DNA of 64,000 nucleotides from Gammaproteobacteria bacterium (GTDB taxonomy: Bacteria; Pseudomonadota; Gammaproteobacteria; Pseudomonadales; Pseudohongiellaceae), in contig JAQWZF010000033.1 in NCBI GenBank assembly GCA_029253585.1, positions 1-64,000 on the forward strand. Reading direction: 5' to 3'. Under the pieces are notes generated by a model. The model was not told the DNA's origin. It ran no database searches and saw only the letters and a program-made list of their open reading frames with translations. Positions 25,531 to 34,803 of this stretch are shown here, piece after piece (position 1 is the stretch's first letter; every line of letters begins with the position of its first letter). Made by a program: the position numbers and the translations under genes.

Positions 25531-26940
25531 ATGCCTTACTCTGAGCACAAAACTAATCCCTACGACAAAGAGCACGCCGAGAATATTCTCTCCGTCAGTA
25601 GCCTGAACCGCATGGCGCGCTCGCTGCTGGAAAGCAATTTCCCAGCCGTCATCGTCGAAGGTGAAATCTCCAACCTGGCCATACCCTCATCCGGGCACTG
25701 GTACCTAACATTAAAAGATAAGTCTTCACAGATTCGCTGTGCGATGTTTGTAAATCGCAACCGTATGGTGCGTTTCAAACCTCAGAACGGCAATCAGATA
25801 ATAGTACGTGGCCGTCTCAGCATCTACGAGGGCCGCGGTGACTACCAACTCATACTCGATGGCATGGAAGAAGCAGGCGACGGAGCACTGCAGCGAGCCT
25901 TCGAGCAGCTAAAGGCAAAGCTACTGGGCGAAGGGCTCTTCGCGGACACCCAGAAACAAACCATGCTCAGTCACTATCAGCATGTTGGCGTTATCACATC
26001 GGCAACTGGAGCGGCGGTACGGGACATACTCAGCGTTTTCGCAAGGCGCTTTCCTGCAACTAGAATCACACTGCTTCCGGTTGCCGTACAGGGTAAGGAA
26101 GCCGCCGACGAAATAGAACACGCCGTACAATTGGCGAACAAGTTGTCGGAAAAGCTTGGCATTGAAGCACTGATAGTTGGCCGCGGCGGCGGCTCACTGG
26201 AAGACCTGCAAGCCTTTAACGAAGAACGGGTCGCTAGGGCGATATTCGCAAGCGAGCTGCCAATCTGTAACGCAGTTGGCCATGAGGTCGATTTTACCAT
26301 CGCCGATTTTGTCGCAGATCTAAGAGCTCCCACACCTTCCGCCGCCGCCGAACAGCTAAGCCCCGATCAAGCAGAATACTTCGATCTGCTAATTGCCTAT
26401 AACACTCAATTTCAGAGCGCTATAAAGTTAGCGATCCGTCAAGGCACGCAGCGCCTTACTTGGATTGCGAAGCAGCTTAAACACCCCGATCGACGCTTAC
26501 AGGAGCAGTCTCAGAATCTGGACCGACTCGATCTTCGATTACGCAAGGCTATGAAGACACTGAACTCCGCGCAGAAATCCGAGCTTATGCAGGCGCGACG
26601 CGGGCTGTTGGCTAGCTCGCCCAAACAGCTTCTGGAACGCAATCATATTCGTCTAAGTGCTAGCCGCAGCAGGCTAGGCCAATCGCTGAGAACCCAGCTC
26701 GCCGCCCATCGCTCCAACCTGACAGCACTCAGCCGAAGCTTGAATTCGGTGAGCCCCCTCAGCACACTAGCCAGGGGCTATAGCATCACCTTTGACAGCA
26801 CTTTAAAAGTAATTCACTCCAGTGACGATGTTAGGGTCGGAGCGAAAATTATCTCTAGACTAGGCAAAGGTGAGATTACCTCCACCGTTAGCGAAGTCTC
26901 TTCAGAGATTTCCAAACAAGAACCAAAACCAGCCTCCTGA
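25531..26940 (+). CDS. xseA: Exodeoxyribonuclease VII large subunit
   Basis: A 469-aa, full-length XseA. The N-terminal OB-fold (about residues 20-120) has SSGHWYLTLKDKSSQIRCAM; the catalytic region has VGVITSATGAAVRDILSVFA, IVGRGGGSLEDLQAFNEE and NAVGHEVDFTIADFVADLRA, with PTPSAAAE following. The C-terminal coiled coil (about 330-430) ends in ARGYSITF, the conserved tail that helps bind XseB. In many gammaproteobacteria xseA sits next to guaB; here 15.9 kb of accessory genes lies between them. The small subunit xseB is not in the window. Confidence 0.96.
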   Translation: MPYSEHKTNPYDKEHAENILSVSSLNRMARSLLESNFPAVIVEGEISNLAIPSSGHWYLTLKDKSSQIRCAMFVNRNRMVRFKPQNGNQIIVRGRLSIYEGRGDYQLILDGMEEAGDGALQRAFEQLKAKLLGEGLFADTQKQTMLSHYQHVGVITSATGAAVRDILSVFARRFPATRITLLPVAVQGKEAADEIEHAVQLANKLSEKLGIEALIVGRGGGSLEDLQAFNEERVARAIFASELPICNAVGHEVDFTIADFVADLRAPTPSAAAEQLSPDQAEYFDLLIAYNTQFQSAIKLAIRQGTQRLTWIAKQLKHPDRRLQEQSQNLDRLDLRLRKAMKTLNSAQKSELMQARRGLLASSPKQLLERNHIRLSASRSRLGQSLRTQLAAHRSNLTALSRSLNSVSPLSTLARGYSITFDSTLKVIHSSDDVRVGAKIISRLGKGEITSTVSEVSSEISKQEPKPAS

Positions 26941-27531
26941 ACAAGTCAAACTCGCGCCTCCACACACCGCCGCATAGCCGCTTCTATCCTAACGCTGACA
27001 ATATGGCCTGGATGATGCTATACACAGCCGCTCTGGCGCATAAATCCCACTACTTCTTGAATATAACCGGAGTTATTCCTTAGCCACCGCCGCACTACAG
27101 CTTACTCCCGACAATTCGGAACAGGCTGCAAACCGATTCGGTGTATCAAACTGACTATTCACTGACTCTTTAGTTTCACAATAGTTACATATTAGCTACA
27201 CAATTAGCGGCGTAATCTGCTGAGTCGGGGCTTTTAAGCACAAAATCAGGCCTTTTTGCCGTCTCAGCATCTGCCAAAAATGGTCAGTGTATTCTCCATT
27301 AGGGCAACTAATTGCTATTTGCGCAGTGTAGGTTTTTTACAAACTTGTTTATTTTCAATATCTTAACGTCAATTTGGGTCGTTCTTAGCTGATTTCGGAT
27401 CAACATCGAAGATTTAGTGTGAAGCAGCTAACACAATAGGTACCACAAAGGACTTCTTGGTACCGAATATGCATTTGATCGGTAGTAGATAAATTTGTAA
27501 TGAGCAATGAGTTCATCAGCCGAGGTAGTAA
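26941..27531. other. 590-base stretch without a recognised gene
   Basis: No open frame with protein-like features or RNA gene is seen. One perfect hairpin, GGTACCA (27439-27445) with TGGTACC (27458-27464), lies 70 bases before the DUF3307-like pseudogene and might be its regulatory site. Confidence 0.4.
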
Positions 27532-27867
27532 ATGTTACTTATTGAAAATGTTTTCATGCTGATTTGTGGCCATGCGTTGGCAGACTTTGTGCTGCAACCC
27601 GAAGCAATGGGCTACGGCAAAAATCGGAATGATAAGGTTCATGACAAGGAGCATAGCCTATTTCCAGTCTGGTACTACTAGCCAACCGCTCATGCCCTGG
27701 TGCATGGCGGAATTGTCTATCTAATTACTGGCAATATCTGGTTTGGCCTTGCCGAAGTGCTCCTGCATTGGCTCACGGACTATGCGAAATGTGAGGGCTG
27801 GATTGGCATGCATCAGGACCAGGGCATTCATATTGGCTGCAAGCTAGGCTACGCCTTCCTCCTCTAA
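27532..27867 (+). pseudogene. DUF3307-family membrane protein broken by one in-frame TAG
   Basis: The frame from ATG 27532 to TAA 27865 reads as a complete 111-codon DUF3307 protein except for TAG at 27679-27681. Before it: CGHALADFVLQPEAMGYGKN and SLFPVWYY; after it: PTAHALVHGGIVYLITGNIW, LAEVLLHWLTDYAKCEG and QDQGIHIGCKLGYAFLL. Relatives have WYYWLTAHALIHGG, so the TAG sits where a Trp (TGG) belongs. The family comprises small integral membrane proteins of unknown function, sometimes fused to or beside regulators. Confidence 0.75.
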
Positions 27868-28001
27868 TGCTAACGTGGACTCGATCTTAGCCCTGACGAA
27901 TATCCCCCCCCTCAACGGCTATTGCTGATTGACTCACTGCCTCCACAGGTTATAGTAATGGGTCCTGCAACCCACTAATCCAGACAAGGCAGCAAGGATC
28001 G

Positions 28002-28718
28002 ATGAGCAAGAGAGAAGAGCAACGAAAGCGTAAAGAAGCCAAAGAACAGGCTGCGCAGAACCGCAATAAAACGCGCAAGCTAATGATGCAGGTTGCCATG
28101 TATGTCGTGGCGCCGGTGCTCATCCTCGTCACGCTATATACACTGCTAAGTCAGGGCCCCACCTACTCGACCGTTGAGATCGTTGAAAGCGATCACGTAA
28201 GAGGGGTAGCGGCGACTCCGGTGAGCATTGTTGTCTACGCCGACTTTCAGTGCCCTGCCTGCGCCACCGAACATAACACTATGACACGGATCTGGCCAAA
28301 TCTGCGCAGTAAGGCACATCTAGTGTTCAGGCACTTCCCGATCACTACATCACACCCTCACTCGTGGACCGCCTCTCTGTATGCCGAAGCCGCAGCAAAG
28401 CAGGACAGGTTCTGGGAGATGCACGATTATCTATTTGCCACTCAGGGGATTTGGGCGGGCATGGGCGCGTCTACCATAGAAGATGAGTTCGATAGTTATG
28501 CGTTGGAGTTAAATTTAGATATCGATAGACTGCATGCCGACATCGCATCCGATGAAGTTATTCAGAAAGTACGAAACGATCAACGCGGTGGAAATGCATC
28601 TGGCGTGCGCTCTACTCCAGCTGTGTTTATCAATGGCCGGCTACTCTCCCAACCCTCGGCCGACCGAATTACAGAAGTCGTCGAAGAAGAATTTACCGAG
28701 GCACAGGGCGCAGACTAA
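28002..28718 (+). CDS. Membrane-anchored DsbA-like thioredoxin-fold protein
   Basis: A 238-aa protein: Lys/Arg-rich cytosolic N-terminus, one helix (LMMQVAMYVVAPVLILVTLY, about residues 27-46), then a DsbA/BdbD-type domain with YADFQCPACATEHNTM (redox CPAC), the helical insert, and GVRSTPAVFINGRLL with the cis-proline. It should catalyse disulfide exchange in the periplasm. AAGGATCG precedes ATG 28002. The CPAC dipeptide differs from DsbA's CPHC, suggesting a different redox potential. Stands alone; no DsbB partner nearby. Confidence 0.85.
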   Translation: MSKREEQRKRKEAKEQAAQNRNKTRKLMMQVAMYVVAPVLILVTLYTLLSQGPTYSTVEIVESDHVRGVAATPVSIVVYADFQCPACATEHNTMTRIWPNLRSKAHLVFRHFPITTSHPHSWTASLYAEAAAKQDRFWEMHDYLFATQGIWAGMGASTIEDEFDSYALELNLDIDRLHADIASDEVIQKVRNDQRGGNASGVRSTPAVFINGRLLSQPSADRITEVVEEEFTEAQGAD

Positions 28719-28746
28719 CCCTCACAGTTTCTCTGTCAGATTCTCA

Positions 28747-29466
28747 TTAACCCACATCAGTGAGAGCGATAAATCGATGCAGTAGACCAGCTGATATCGG
28801 TGTATCGCTCACTGCCCTCAGTAGCAACCCTGCATCCAGACCCTCTGCCTCGATGTCATCTTTACGCTCACTTATATAAGCTTTCATGACGCGCGCATCA
28901 AATTCCGGATGAAACTGAACCCCCCAAGTCGAGTCACCAAGGCGGAATGCATGGTTGGGCTCGAATTCATTCTGCGCTAGCAATACCGCCTCATTGGGCA
29001 AACTTAATACTGACTGTAGATGCGAAGCCTGTGCCTTGAAATTCCCGGGCATCTGCATGAATAGCACATCAAAATCCGCGCAGGCTGTAAGCGAGACATC
29101 GACCGTACCTATCTCTCTGCCATGGGGATGAAAACCAACCTCTCCACCAAAGGCCCAAGCCAACAATTGATGTCCGTAGCAGACCCCAAGGATAGGCTTT
29201 TGTTTTTCATGCAGTACGCGTAAATACTTGGCAGCAATCTCATTCCACGGCGCCCCATCGGTTACATAGGCTGGCGATCCCGTAACGATTGTTGCAGCAA
29301 CCTGATCAATTTTGGGGAGCGTCTCTCCCAAGTCGACAGCAGAGCAGATGAAGTGATTCGCGCCGAGACCAGAGCCTCGAACAAACCAGTCCTCGAAGTC
29401 TTCCTGCTGCTTCTGCAGGCTGGGAATTGTCGTGCCAGTCTTGATAATTAGTATCTTGTTGCCCAT
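28747..29466 (-). CDS. Class I glutamine amidotransferase-like protein
   Basis: A 239-aa stand-alone amidotransferase domain: GVCYGHQLLAWAFGG with the nucleophile Cys, TWGVQFHPEFDARVMKAYIS with His and Glu of the triad, and an N-terminal ILIIKTGTTIPSL strand. Such single-domain proteins (GMP synthase-like) are often peptidases or gamma-glutamyl hydrolases that process glutamyl-modified amines or peptides; no synthetase partner is beside it here. Start at ATG 29464-29466. Confidence 0.8.
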   Translation of the reverse strand: MGNKILIIKTGTTIPSLQKQQEDFEDWFVRGSGLGANHFICSAVDLGETLPKIDQVAATIVTGSPAYVTDGAPWNEIAAKYLRVLHEKQKPILGVCYGHQLLAWAFGGEVGFHPHGREIGTVDVSLTACADFDVLFMQMPGNFKAQASHLQSVLSLPNEAVLLAQNEFEPNHAFRLGDSTWGVQFHPEFDARVMKAYISERKDDIEAEGLDAGLLLRAVSDTPISAGLLHRFIALTDVG

Positions 29467-29612
29467 TGTCTGCCTCTATGATCCCGGAGTTAGCGCTTAG
29501 CCCCGTCTAAACCTCTTTTAAGAAAGAAGATTATTGCAATTTGCCACCGCTTGAAACAACATTCGAGGACTTTGCTTTACCACTAAGCGACAATATTTCG
29601 CGAGGCCCCTCT

Positions 29613-30113
29613 ATGCGTGGCAAGGTCAATTCCTTATTCGAAGGTATCGCAGAGAACTCCAAGGAATGGACATGGACGCTATTTAGAGCCCTAAGCGCTG
29701 CAATGTTCATGACCCATGGCTATACCAAGCTGTTTGGAGAGAGCCCACAGCCCGTTATGAGTGGGGGCACGACATCGATGAATATCGCCGATCTTGTTGC
29801 CTGGCCCCTACCGATGGAGATTAACGCCTTGTTCATACCGGGTGTAGTGGAGCTTTTTGGTGGACTGCTAATCTTGATCGGCCTGTGGACTCATCTCGCA
29901 GCCCCTCTAGCCACCTTCATCATGCTCAAGGCCTACCTTACAGCCCATATTGCCTGGTTTCCCACCCTAAACAACGGCGAGCTGGCTGCTATGTATTTTG
30001 TGACCTTTTTGCTGATCTTCGCTTTCGGTGCAGGCCCCTATAGCGCAGACACATGGCTTGCGGTGAGACGGCAGGAGAAGAGAAAGGACAAGATGGATGC
30101 CAATAAGCTCTGA
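29613..30113 (+). CDS. DoxX family membrane protein
   Basis: Start set at ATG 29613 with GCGAGG upstream, giving 166 aa. Four hydrophobic segments follow the DoxX pattern: WTWTLFRALSAAMFMTHGYT with KLFG, IPGVVELFGGLLILIGLWTH, APLATFIMLKAYLTAHI and AAMYFVTFLLIFAFGAGPYS, ending in DTWLAVRR. DoxX proteins are membrane proteins linked to oxidative stress or quinol chemistry. A longer N-terminus from TTG 29541 is possible but less likely. Confidence 0.8.
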   Translation: MRGKVNSLFEGIAENSKEWTWTLFRALSAAMFMTHGYTKLFGESPQPVMSGGTTSMNIADLVAWPLPMEINALFIPGVVELFGGLLILIGLWTHLAAPLATFIMLKAYLTAHIAWFPTLNNGELAAMYFVTFLLIFAFGAGPYSADTWLAVRRQEKRKDKMDANKL

Positions 30114-30260
30114 CTATTGCGCCGAAGATCGTTCCTTCATTTGACAGCCTTTGCTATATTCATCGGCTAGCTGGCCCCTTTTTAAGCAATTACTAGCACT
30201 AGCGATGCAACTGCGCCCAGCCCTCTAAATATGCGATTAAGAACGACAAGGAAAATAACA

Positions 30261-31196
30261 ATGAAATCTTTCAATCTGACAAGCAAACTGATTTACAGCC
30301 TCATCACTGCCGTTACATTCTCGCTCGCCGCTGTGGCGCCAGCAACGGCCCAGGATACCGATGAACCCGGTCGGTACAGGCCTCAGGGACGTGAGATAGC
30401 GAGGGCTATTGGCAACGAATTCGACGAGGCCCTGTACGAAGTGCGAACCTACGACCCGCGAGCTGATGTGGACGAATTTGCCTCCGCTACAATTTTCTAC
30501 CCACTTACCCTGAGCTTTGCAGCGCCTTCAGGCGGCTTGGTGTTAGTCCCGGGCTATACCGCGACACAGGAAATGTATGACTGGTGGGGCCCCGCCCTGG
30601 CATCGCTTGGCATCGTTGTAATGATCATCGACACGAATGATCCCCGCGATACGTTTCAGCCAAGAAAAGATGCGCATATTGCCGCTATCGAATTTCTCAA
30701 GGCTGAAAACGCAAATAGTGACAGCCCGATCAGCGGCAAGGTCGATAACAATAAGCTGGCTATCATGGGACATTCCCTAGGCGGCGGCGCGGCATTGGCT
30801 GCGGCACGAGAGCTGGGTAGCGAGATCAAAGCGGTGGTTCCACTGCTGCCCTACTGCTGCGAACTTGGACAATCCTTCGACGGCGATTACAGCGACCTGA
30901 CGGTACCGACTCTGATATTCGCCAGCAGCGAAGATACGGTAGCCCCCCCGGCAGGCCATGCCCGCGCGCTATATGACTCGGTTGCAGATAGCACGAATAA
31001 GGCCTATGTCGAATTCGCCGCCGGCACCCATAACTTACCAACCAATGGCGGTACCGAACTGGATAATCAGGCACGATTCACTTTTGCCTGGCTGAAGCTG
31101 CAGATGGATGGCAATGCAGCCTATGCTGCAACATTCAATGGTGCCATGAGTGAGGAGCTAGACGCAAAAGTAGCGGTACTGGACACCAACCAATAG
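30261..31196 (+). CDS. Secreted PETase/cutinase-like alpha/beta hydrolase
   Basis: Start at ATG 30261 with AAGGAAAATAAC upstream; 311 aa with a signal peptide ending after TAQ. The domain resembles polyester hydrolases: GGLVLVPGYTATQEMYDWWG (oxyanion Tyr99), ASLGIVVMIIDTNDPRD, SPISGKVDNNKLAIMGHSLG (nucleophile Ser172), LTVPTLIFASSEDTVAPP (acid Asp225) and EFAAGTHNLPTNGG (His257). PETases have GWSMGG where this has GHSLGG, the more general lipase/cutinase form, and this protein lacks the C-terminal disulfide of PETase. It probably hydrolyses esters or polyesters outside the cytoplasm. An N-terminal 60-residue extension before the domain is unlike PETase. Confidence 0.75.
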   Translation: MKSFNLTSKLIYSLITAVTFSLAAVAPATAQDTDEPGRYRPQGREIARAIGNEFDEALYEVRTYDPRADVDEFASATIFYPLTLSFAAPSGGLVLVPGYTATQEMYDWWGPALASLGIVVMIIDTNDPRDTFQPRKDAHIAAIEFLKAENANSDSPISGKVDNNKLAIMGHSLGGGAALAAARELGSEIKAVVPLLPYCCELGQSFDGDYSDLTVPTLIFASSEDTVAPPAGHARALYDSVADSTNKAYVEFAAGTHNLPTNGGTELDNQARFTFAWLKLQMDGNAAYAATFNGAMSEELDAKVAVLDTNQ

Positions 31197-31445
31197 TCGC
31201 AGGCAGTCAAAAAAGAATGCGGGCATCAGGCACCTTCATTCGATGCTGACGAGGCGATCGCGCCTCAATGTGGTGATTTCAATAGTCCATGCCGAAACAT
31301 TTGCACTAAATAAAGGCGGGAAGTGCCCAGAGCCCCCCTAAGCTGGGGCGGCAGTCAGAGCCATGAAACAGGTACTTCAAATAGGACAATTCGGGCGCGA
31401 AGCGAGTAGAATCTGCGTTCTAAGCAGACTTAAGCTACGAGGCAT

Positions 31446-31951
31446 ATGTTATCGAACAAGCTATCCTAGATTGGCTGGACAACAACCGAGACTATGCGGT
31501 TGCTCTCGTTCCCCTTCTTGCATTCGCAGAGTCTTGTATCGGAATTGGCTTATTCGTTTCGGGTGCTTTCTTATTGCTGGTGAGCGCAACACTCTATAAT
31601 AATGGACTCGCAAGTTTTCAGCTGTTATTGCCTCTCGCGTTTTTTGGTGCACTGCTGGGGGATCATGCGGGCTACTATTGCGGCCGATTTCTTGGACCGA
31701 AGTTTCATCAATTTGCCCTGGTAAGAAAGTACCAGAGCAATGTGACTCGTGCAGAAGAAATGATTCGCCGTTACGGCAGCGCCGCTATTTTAATTGGGCG
31801 CTTCATCCCGGCTATTCGCAGCGTGATACCCGCCATGGTTGGCATCAGCGGCATGAGGCGATTACGCTACAGTCTCAATGATACTCTGGCTTGCCTATCC
31901 TGGGTTCTCGCACTAGCGGTACTACTGATTGGGATAGACGAATTATTCTAG
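31446..31951 (+). pseudogene. DedA-family membrane protein with apparent one-base loss after the start
   Basis: From about 31449 the frame encodes VIEQAILDWLDNNRDYAVAL, LLAFAESCIGIGLFVSGAFL, then a DedA core (GDHAGYYCGRFLGPK, RRYGSAAILIGRFIPAIRSV, PAMVGISGM), all without a start codon. The only ATG in the right place (31446) is out of frame by one base and reaches a stop after seven codons; adding one base after ATG-TT restores a full protein. DedA proteins are membrane proteins for lipid or proton homeostasis. It ends 4 bases past the end of the convergent GFA-like gene. Initiation at TTG 31574 would lose the first helix. Confidence 0.6.
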
Positions 31952-32352
31952 CTCAGGCCAGCTTCATGATGCTTCATTCCTGCAGGAATTCCCACGCCTG
32001 GCTTCTTATCTCGCACATAGGCATGACACGAGGGACTCGATTCGAAAGGATGTTGTAGCTGATCGCTCATAACACCCAGAATATGCGGTAACCCTTCGGA
32101 ACGATCGAACATCATCGTACTGCAGTGATCACAGTATTGCCTGCAAGTCTCATTACCGGATTCAGCAAGATAGATCTTCTCTGCAAACTTTCCCGTAACA
32201 ACAGCCTCATTCATCTTGAAGAGGGCAATAGTTGCATAGTCGGCTCGCAAGGCGTCCTGACAATCTCGACAATCGCAGCGCAGCTCGAGTACCGGCTCCG
32301 AATCTATCTCCAGTTTTAGCTGACCACACTCACATTGCGCGATGTATTTCAT
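31948..32352 (-). CDS. GFA/CENP-V-type zinc-binding protein
   Basis: Start at ATG 32350-32352; 134 aa. The pattern CECGQLKLEI, RCDCRDCQDA and CRQYCDHCSTMMF gives the cysteine set of the GFA (glutathione-dependent formaldehyde-activating) fold with two zinc sites. Homologues react with glutathione adducts of formaldehyde in the cytosol, but many in the fold have other unproven roles. Its 3' end overlaps the DedA-like gene by 4 bases, tail to tail. Confidence 0.75.
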   Translation of the reverse strand: MKYIAQCECGQLKLEIDSEPVLELRCDCRDCQDALRADYATIALFKMNEAVVTGKFAEKIYLAESGNETCRQYCDHCSTMMFDRSEGLPHILGVMSDQLQHPFESSPSCHAYVRDKKPGVGIPAGMKHHEAGLS

Positions 32353-32401
32353 AACGGCTTGCTCCAATTTCTGTGCTTATACTTTTATAAAGAGAGCGAC
32401 A

Positions 32402-32436
32402 GAAAAAAACCGGAATGACTTTGCAATCATTCCGGT
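32402..32436 (-). terminator. Rho-independent terminator of the third PQQ dehydrogenase
   Basis: ACCGGAATGA (32409-32418) and TCATTCCGGT (32427-32436) are perfect 10-base arms with an 8-base loop; in the minus direction a run of T follows. Confidence 0.85.
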
Positions 32437-32484
32437 CTCGTTTCTATCAACTATTACAACTAGCGCAACTAGTACTGCTAGTAC

Positions 32485-34539
32485 CTAGTGATCGTCACCA
32501 GTTACTTGCGCACCGGGTAATGCCAGCGCAGTCAACGATGAGCTTGTCTGCAACAAGATGTACTGATGACCATCATGCTCCCAGGAGCTCATACCATAGC
32601 TGCTGCGGCCAGGCGCTTCCATCTCAGCCACGATATCGCCATTGTCTTTGTCGATAGCATAAAGCATTGGTGTGCCATCTCCGGCCTGATCCGAGTAGAC
32701 CAACATATTCTTGGTTACTACCATCGGCACCAAGGCACCCGTTCCGGTATTGCCAACGTCCACACCCTCAAGCGCAGGGTTATTAGCGATACGATCCGGC
32801 GTTTCACCAGTTGGAATCATCCAAGCATGATCACCGCTGTTCATATCGATTGCGGTAATGCGGCTATAGGGCGGCTTCCAGATGGGGATGCCAGAGCGTA
32901 GCCTAGGAGTCCGCGCAGTCGCACCACGTGCACCATTTGCATAGGCGGACGTGTTTACACCGGTAGAATTTGGAAACAACAGATCAGATTCTTCACCGGG
33001 GATTAAGCGCAATGCGAAACAGGCTTTGTGAGATGAGATATACATCTTCCCTGTCTCTGGATCGGCTACCGCCGGCGCTGTAATGTTGGCGCCACCGGCA
33101 CCGCCGGGGCAGTTCATCGCCGCATATTTACCCATGGGGTTGTCGGCATGAATCGGTGGATTAAACAGAGGACCCATGACGAATTCTTCCATGACTTCCA
33201 AGGCCTCTGCACGCAGGGCTGGCGTGAAATCGATGAGATCATCCTCAGTAATGCCCTGCATATCGTAAGGTGCTGGGCGTGTTACGTGAGGCTGCGTAGG
33301 TGAAAGCACTTCACCGGGTACTATCGATGGAGGAACAGGACGATCAACGATAGGCCAAATCGGCTCACCGGTAACGCGGTTGAACGCATAAACCCAAGCC
33401 TGTTTGGTCGCCTGCATTACCGCTGGCACTCGACCCTGTCCCGGCACATCCAAATCCAAGAGAACTGGCGCTGTAGGATTATCGAAGTTCCAGATCTCAT
33501 GCTTAACCATCTGGAAATGCCAGGCGCGCTCACCGGTTCTGGTGTCTAGCGCTATCAAGCTGGCACCATAGAGATTGTCACCGGGGCGAAAACCGCCGTA
33601 GTAATCGATAGTGGCGCTGTTAGTAGGAATATAGACCAGATTGTTAGTCGGGTCGGCTGAAAGCGGCGCCCAGGAAGAGACATCGCCAGTCCACTGCCAG
33701 GCGTCGTTTTCCCAGGTTTCATGACCGTATTCACCGGGTTTGGGAATAACATTAAACTTCCACTTAAAGGCACCTGTGCGGGCATCGTAGGCCAGAATGT
33801 CGCCGGGAACGTTTTCGATACGCGCCTGGTGATAGCCCTGCTCCGCCGAGTTACCAACGACGATAGTGTCGTTCACAACAATGGGTGGCGAAGAGGAAGT
33901 AATGTATCCAGTCTCCAGGGGAATGCCCTCGTAAGGATCATAGGGATGACCGAGATCAGCAAGTAGATCGACGATACCTGATTGTGGAAAGCCGTCGATA
34001 GGAACCGACCTGCCCCAATCCTCTAGGGGAATACCTGTATCTGCATCAAGAGCTGTAAGAAAGAAGCCAGGCGAAACTATATAGACGACATCTCTACCAT
34101 CGATATTCGCATAGCCAACACCCTTGCCGTAATCGGCACGCATTGAGTAGGCTGCTCTGGGCGTGTCCGGCTCACGATAGGACCAGATTGTTTCGCCAGT
34201 CTTCGGATCGATAGCGACAACATAACGCTTGTTACCCGCCACGGTGATTAATTTGCCGTCAATCAGTGACGGTGTAGAACGGCCACTGATAGCACCGAAA
34301 CTAGCGCCATCCCATTCCCAGGCCACTTCCATATCCGTAAAATTCTCGGCAGTAATTTCAGCCGCTGGCGTATAGCGAGTATGGGCATAGTCACCGCCTA
34401 GTGTGTACCACTCACTCGGATCCTCGTTGAACAGTGGAATATCCTGAGCATTAAGAAAAGCTGAGGAAAGCATCAACAGACCTGCAGCGAGAGTCGTCTG
34501 GCCGCATGGTAGTGATCTGAGATTGTTGGGAGCTTGCAT
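32485..34539 (-). CDS. PQQ-dependent dehydrogenase, membrane-glucose-dehydrogenase-like type
   Basis: A 684-aa exported quinoprotein with signal peptide (LAAGLLMLSSAFLNAQ) and an eight-bladed propeller: ADYAHTRY-like motif in the first blade (LGGDYAHTRYTPAAEI), VVAIDPKTGETIWSY, LIALDTRTGERAWHF, MLYAIDKDNGDIVAEM. The active-site region reads WNFDNPTAPVLLDL, so the usual Asp is replaced by Asn in the first position of the motif; this separates it from the two DxD enzymes. GGAGGANITAPAVADP resembles the larger, mGDH-like clade. ATG 34537-34539 has AGAGAGATAACT upstream. A strong terminator follows. Substrate unknown. Confidence 0.8.
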   Translation of the reverse strand: MQAPNNLRSLPCGQTTLAAGLLMLSSAFLNAQDIPLFNEDPSEWYTLGGDYAHTRYTPAAEITAENFTDMEVAWEWDGASFGAISGRSTPSLIDGKLITVAGNKRYVVAIDPKTGETIWSYREPDTPRAAYSMRADYGKGVGYANIDGRDVVYIVSPGFFLTALDADTGIPLEDWGRSVPIDGFPQSGIVDLLADLGHPYDPYEGIPLETGYITSSSPPIVVNDTIVVGNSAEQGYHQARIENVPGDILAYDARTGAFKWKFNVIPKPGEYGHETWENDAWQWTGDVSSWAPLSADPTNNLVYIPTNSATIDYYGGFRPGDNLYGASLIALDTRTGERAWHFQMVKHEIWNFDNPTAPVLLDLDVPGQGRVPAVMQATKQAWVYAFNRVTGEPIWPIVDRPVPPSIVPGEVLSPTQPHVTRPAPYDMQGITEDDLIDFTPALRAEALEVMEEFVMGPLFNPPIHADNPMGKYAAMNCPGGAGGANITAPAVADPETGKMYISSHKACFALRLIPGEESDLLFPNSTGVNTSAYANGARGATARTPRLRSGIPIWKPPYSRITAIDMNSGDHAWMIPTGETPDRIANNPALEGVDVGNTGTGALVPMVVTKNMLVYSDQAGDGTPMLYAIDKDNGDIVAEMEAPGRSSYGMSSWEHDGHQYILLQTSSSLTALALPGAQVTGDDH

Positions 34540-34754
34540 AGTTATCTCTCTCTTTCTAGTTAAGACTTCGATTAAGTCTATTCGCTCTGTTTTAGTGGCA
34601 GCTCAGAGCGATTTCTGGTTCGAACTATTTGGTTTAACTGATTAAAAGTACCAAGAAATTGACTTACGAACCACGATTTTTTGCTCGCTCGCGCGCAATT
34701 TAGCGGGCTTAGCGGGCTTAGCGGTCAATTCACAACTAATTACTCGCGCGTTTA

Positions 34755-34792
34755 TTGACATTCTCCAAAATTGTATCACAATACCGGTACAA
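34755..34792 (+). promoter_or_regulatory. Probable promoter and operator of the GntR/ABC unit
   Basis: TTGACA (34755-34760) is a good -35 element. An imperfect inverted repeat TTGTATC (34771-34777) and GGTACAA (34786-34792) lies where the -10 and start should be, as expected for auto-repression by a YtrA-type GntR regulator. Confidence 0.5.
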
Positions 34793-34803
34793 ATTAAGCC
34801 AAG

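Noticed and set aside
4925..27681. Stop-codon reassignment or programmed readthrough
   Set aside because: All three stop codons are involved and each also terminates intact core genes in the window (for example TGA in guaA, TAG in guaB).
34690..34735. Short AGCGGGCTT tandem repeat before the GntR gene
   Set aside because: Only two to three copies of nine bases; likely incidental.
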